A stretch of DNA of 35,162 nucleotides, taken from Streptomyces sparsogenes (lineage in GTDB: Bacteria; Actinomycetota; Actinomycetes; Streptomycetales; Streptomycetaceae). This document shows positions 33,474 through 35,162 of this stretch, piece after piece. The DNA lies in contig NZ_MAXF01000097.1 in assembly GCF_001704635.1 (NCBI RefSeq), positions 1 to 35,162 on the forward strand, given 5' to 3'. Both the position numbers and the translations under genes were made by a program. The notes beneath the pieces were generated by a model. The model was not told the origin of the DNA. It did no database searches and saw nothing but the letters and a program-made list of their open reading frames with translations. Each line of letters begins with the position of its first letter. The stretch's first letter is position 1.

Positions 33474-34697
33474 ATGAAGCCCCGATCCTCACTGTCCTTA
33501 CTGGCCTCCGCCGCCCTGGCGGTCGGCGCGGCCGCAGCCCTGCCCGGCGCCACGGCGGCAGCCGCGCCGCCGCCCGGCGTCACGGCGCAGAACGGCGTCA
33601 CGGCGCAGGCGGCCGGCGCGCTGTACGTCGCGCCCAACGGCACCGACGGCGCGGCCGGTACGGAGTCGGCCCCCACGACGCTGACCTCGGCGATCAGCCG
33701 CGTCACCCCGGGCGGGACGATCTACCTGCGCGGCGGGACCTACCGCTACGCGCAGACGGTCACCATCCCGCCCGGCAACAACGGCACCTCGAGCGCCCGC
33801 ACCGTGCTGTCCGCCTACCCCGGCGAGACCCCGGTCCTGAACTTCTCCGCCCAGACCGAGTCCTCCTCGAACCGCGGGCTCGCCCTCAACGGCTCGTACT
33901 GGCACCTCAAGGGCATCGTCGTCGAGCGCGCCGGGGACAACGGCATCTTCGTCGGCGGCAGCAACAACGTCATCGAGCGCACGGTCACCCGCTTCAACCG
34001 GGACACCGGGCTGCAGCTCTCGCGAATGGCCTCCAGCACGCCCAAGGACCAGTGGCCGTCCAACAACCTCATCCTGAGCGCGGAATCGCACGACAACGCC
34101 GACTCCGACGGCGAGGACGCCGACGGCTTCGCCGCGAAGCTCACCTCGGGCCCCGGCAACGTCTTCCGCTACGCGGTGTCCCACAACAACATCGACGACG
34201 GCTGGGACCTCTACACCAAGTCGGACACCGGCCCCATCGGCCCGGTGACCATCGAGGACTCCCTCTCCTACAACAACGGCACCCTGTCCGACGGAACCCA
34301 GAACTCCAGCGGCGACCGCAACGGCTACAAGCTCGGCGGCGAGGACATCAAGGTCAACCACGTCATCCGGCGCAGCATCGCCTACCACAACGGCAAGCAC
34401 GGGTTCACGTACAACAGGAACCTGGGCACGATGTCCGTGTCGGACAACGTCAGCATCGACAACGCCCAGCGCAACTTCTCGTTCGACGGCGGCACCTCGG
34501 TGTTCCGGAACAACGTCTCCTGCCGCAGCGGCAGCGGGACGAACGACAAGACCGTGGGTGACGTCGACGGCTCGAACCAGTTCTGGTCGGGCACGAACGG
34601 CTCCCGGTGCGCCTCGTACGGCGGCGCCCTGAAGTGGTCCTTCGCCTCGGACGGCCGCCTGGTCGTGACCTTCGGCGGCAGTCGGGTGACCCGGTAG
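33474..34697 (+). CDS. Secreted pectate lyase, PL9 family
   Basis: The protein is 407 aa from ATG 33474 (AAGGAG about 9 bases upstream). The signal peptide ends near ATAAAA (about 31), followed by a short Pro/Gly region with a duplicated GVTAQ. The mature protein is a right-handed parallel beta-helix (YVAPNGTDGAAGTESAP, then IYLRGGTYR). Ca-binding D217, D241, D242 and D245 in DADGF and DDGWDL match by spacing the four Asp ligands I recall for Pel9A, and K286 in NGYKLGGE matches its catalytic lysine. It cleaves polygalacturonate outside the cell and complements the PL3 and PL11 enzymes encoded 5 kb away. The LacI-type operator indicates substrate-induced expression. Confidence 0.95.
   Translation: MKPRSSLSLLASAALAVGAAAALPGATAAAAPPPGVTAQNGVTAQAAGALYVAPNGTDGAAGTESAPTTLTSAISRVTPGGTIYLRGGTYRYAQTVTIPPGNNGTSSARTVLSAYPGETPVLNFSAQTESSSNRGLALNGSYWHLKGIVVERAGDNGIFVGGSNNVIERTVTRFNRDTGLQLSRMASSTPKDQWPSNNLILSAESHDNADSDGEDADGFAAKLTSGPGNVFRYAVSHNNIDDGWDLYTKSDTGPIGPVTIEDSLSYNNGTLSDGTQNSSGDRNGYKLGGEDIKVNHVIRRSIAYHNGKHGFTYNRNLGTMSVSDNVSIDNAQRNFSFDGGTSVFRNNVSCRSGSGTNDKTVGDVDGSNQFWSGTNGSRCASYGGALKWSFASDGRLVVTFGGSRVTR
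33576..33608 (+). repeat. Short coding repeat behind the PL9 signal peptide
   Basis: GGCGTCACGGCGCAG occurs at 33576-33590 and again at 33594-33608, an 18-base period giving GVTAQ-N-GVTAQ. It lies in the flexible region between the signal peptide and the beta-helix. Confidence 0.75.
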
Positions 34698-34714
34698 CCG
34701 CACGTCAGGCGTGG

Positions 34715-34750
34715 GTCGGCCGGGCGGGCCGTTGTGCCCACCCGGCCGAC
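34715..34750. terminator. Bidirectional terminator between PL9 and M4 protease genes
   Basis: GTCGGCCGGG (34715-34724) pairs perfectly with CCCGGCCGAC (34741-34750). Inside, after a one-base mismatch, GGGC pairs with GCCC around a 6-base loop. It lies in the gap between the convergent genes. Confidence 0.85.
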
Positions 34751-34789
34751 AGCTACATCACGACAGCTACGTCACGACAGCTGGGTCAC
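34748..34789. repeat. Three tandem 14-bp repeats at the end of the protease gene
   Basis: Units of GACAGCTACRTCAC lie at 34748-34761 and 34762-34775, with GACAGCTGGGTCAC at 34776-34789. The last unit contains the protease stop codon (34786-34788); the others lie in its 3' untranslated region, next to the terminator. Confidence 0.85.
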
Positions 34790-35162
34790 CGGACGTTGAT
34801 GCCGCCCCAGGCGTTGTCGACCGCCTTGTACTCGGCGCTGGTGCCGCCGTACAGGGCCTTCGCCGCCTTGAGCGTCGCGGTGCGGGCCTTGGCGTAGTTG
34901 GTGGTCGAGGTCATGTACGTGGTGAGCGCCTTGTACCAGATCTGCTCGGCCTTGGCGCGGCCGATGCCCTTGACGGTGCGGCCGTCCTTGGTCGGGCTGT
35001 CGTAGGTCACGCCGTTGATGACCTTGCGGCCGCTGCCCTCGGAGAGCAGGTAGAAGAAGTGGTTGGCGGGCCCGGAGGTGAAGTGAAGGTCGTCCTGGGC
35101 GATGCTGCTGGACCAGTAGTCGTAGGACAGGCCGTCCTTGCTGGGCTTGTCCATGTAGCGCA
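34786..35162 (-). CDS. M4 (thermolysin-like) neutral metalloprotease, C-terminal part
   Basis: Only the last 125 codons are visible; the start lies beyond the right edge. The segment is the M4 C-terminal domain: DGLSYDYWSSSIAQDDLHFTSGPANHFFYLL (read in parts) holds the His that corresponds to the thermolysin catalytic His231 in the pattern hHxxSGxxN, followed by GIGRAKAEQIWYKALTTYMTS and NYAKARTATLKAAKALYG. It is a secreted zinc protease by family; the zinc-binding HExxH motif would be upstream of this part. The frame ends at TGA 34786 after NAWGGINVR, within a set of tandem 14-bp repeats. Confidence 0.95.
   Translation of the reverse strand, partial: RYMDKPSKDGLSYDYWSSSIAQDDLHFTSGPANHFFYLLSEGSGRKVINGVTYDSPTKDGRTVKGIGRAKAEQIWYKALTTYMTSTTNYAKARTATLKAAKALYGGTSAEYKAVDNAWGGINVR

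Overview
The window is GC-rich DNA from a Streptomyces-type actinomycete. The evidence is the strong third-position G+C bias, frequent GTG starts, an AfsR-like SARP regulator, many secreted polysaccharide hydrolases with long Ala-rich signal peptides, and a glgE-treS-mak-glgB operon in the order I recall for Streptomyces coelicolor. I see no rRNA, tRNA, insertion sequence, phage or CRISPR feature. The window begins inside one secreted-protein gene and ends inside an M4 metalloprotease gene.

Left part (1-4.4 kb): the N-terminus of a secreted protein on the minus strand lies behind two adjacent palindromes. Next come a CitA/CitB-type two-component pair (minus, ATGA overlap) and a divergent DctA-type dicarboxylate symporter that it probably controls. 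Signalling block (4.4-12.4 kb): a 47-codon secreted or membrane peptide gene that I read by hand, an HTH-nSTAND-TM-WD40 protein of 1308 aa, a small conserved protein on the opposite strand, and a 1005-aa SARP-NB-ARC-TPR regulator. Two giant STAND ATPases therefore sit within one kilobase of each other. Next (12.4-15.2 kb): a TetR regulator, divergent from an alpha/beta hydrolase and an MFS exporter with overlapping stop and start codons.

Central part (15.2-25.2 kb, all minus): a secreted GH16 beta-glucanase with a LacI-type operator, then the complete GlgE pathway. TreS interconverts trehalose and maltose, Mak makes maltose 1-phosphate, GlgE polymerises it and GlgB branches the alpha-glucan. 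The treS-mak spacer is unusually long and full of repeats and hairpins.

Right part (25.4-35.2 kb): an XRE/MmyB-like regulator; a pectin operon (PL11 rhamnogalacturonan lyase, then PL3 pectate lyase) in which the PL11 gene is broken by one extra base in a homopolymer; an apparently orphan NarL-type histidine kinase with an extra C-terminal membrane anchor and exported domain; a LysE-type exporter; an AhpD-like gene plus its ECF41 sigma factor, with a matching ECF41-type promoter; a PL9 pectate lyase with a LacI-type operator; and the end of an M4 metalloprotease.

Overall this is a chromosomal accessory-metabolism region: extracellular beta-glucan and pectin breakdown, dicarboxylate uptake, alpha-glucan storage, and a dense set of regulators. 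Positions, motifs, palindromes and spacings were read directly from the sequence. Family names come from motif recognition without database searches.
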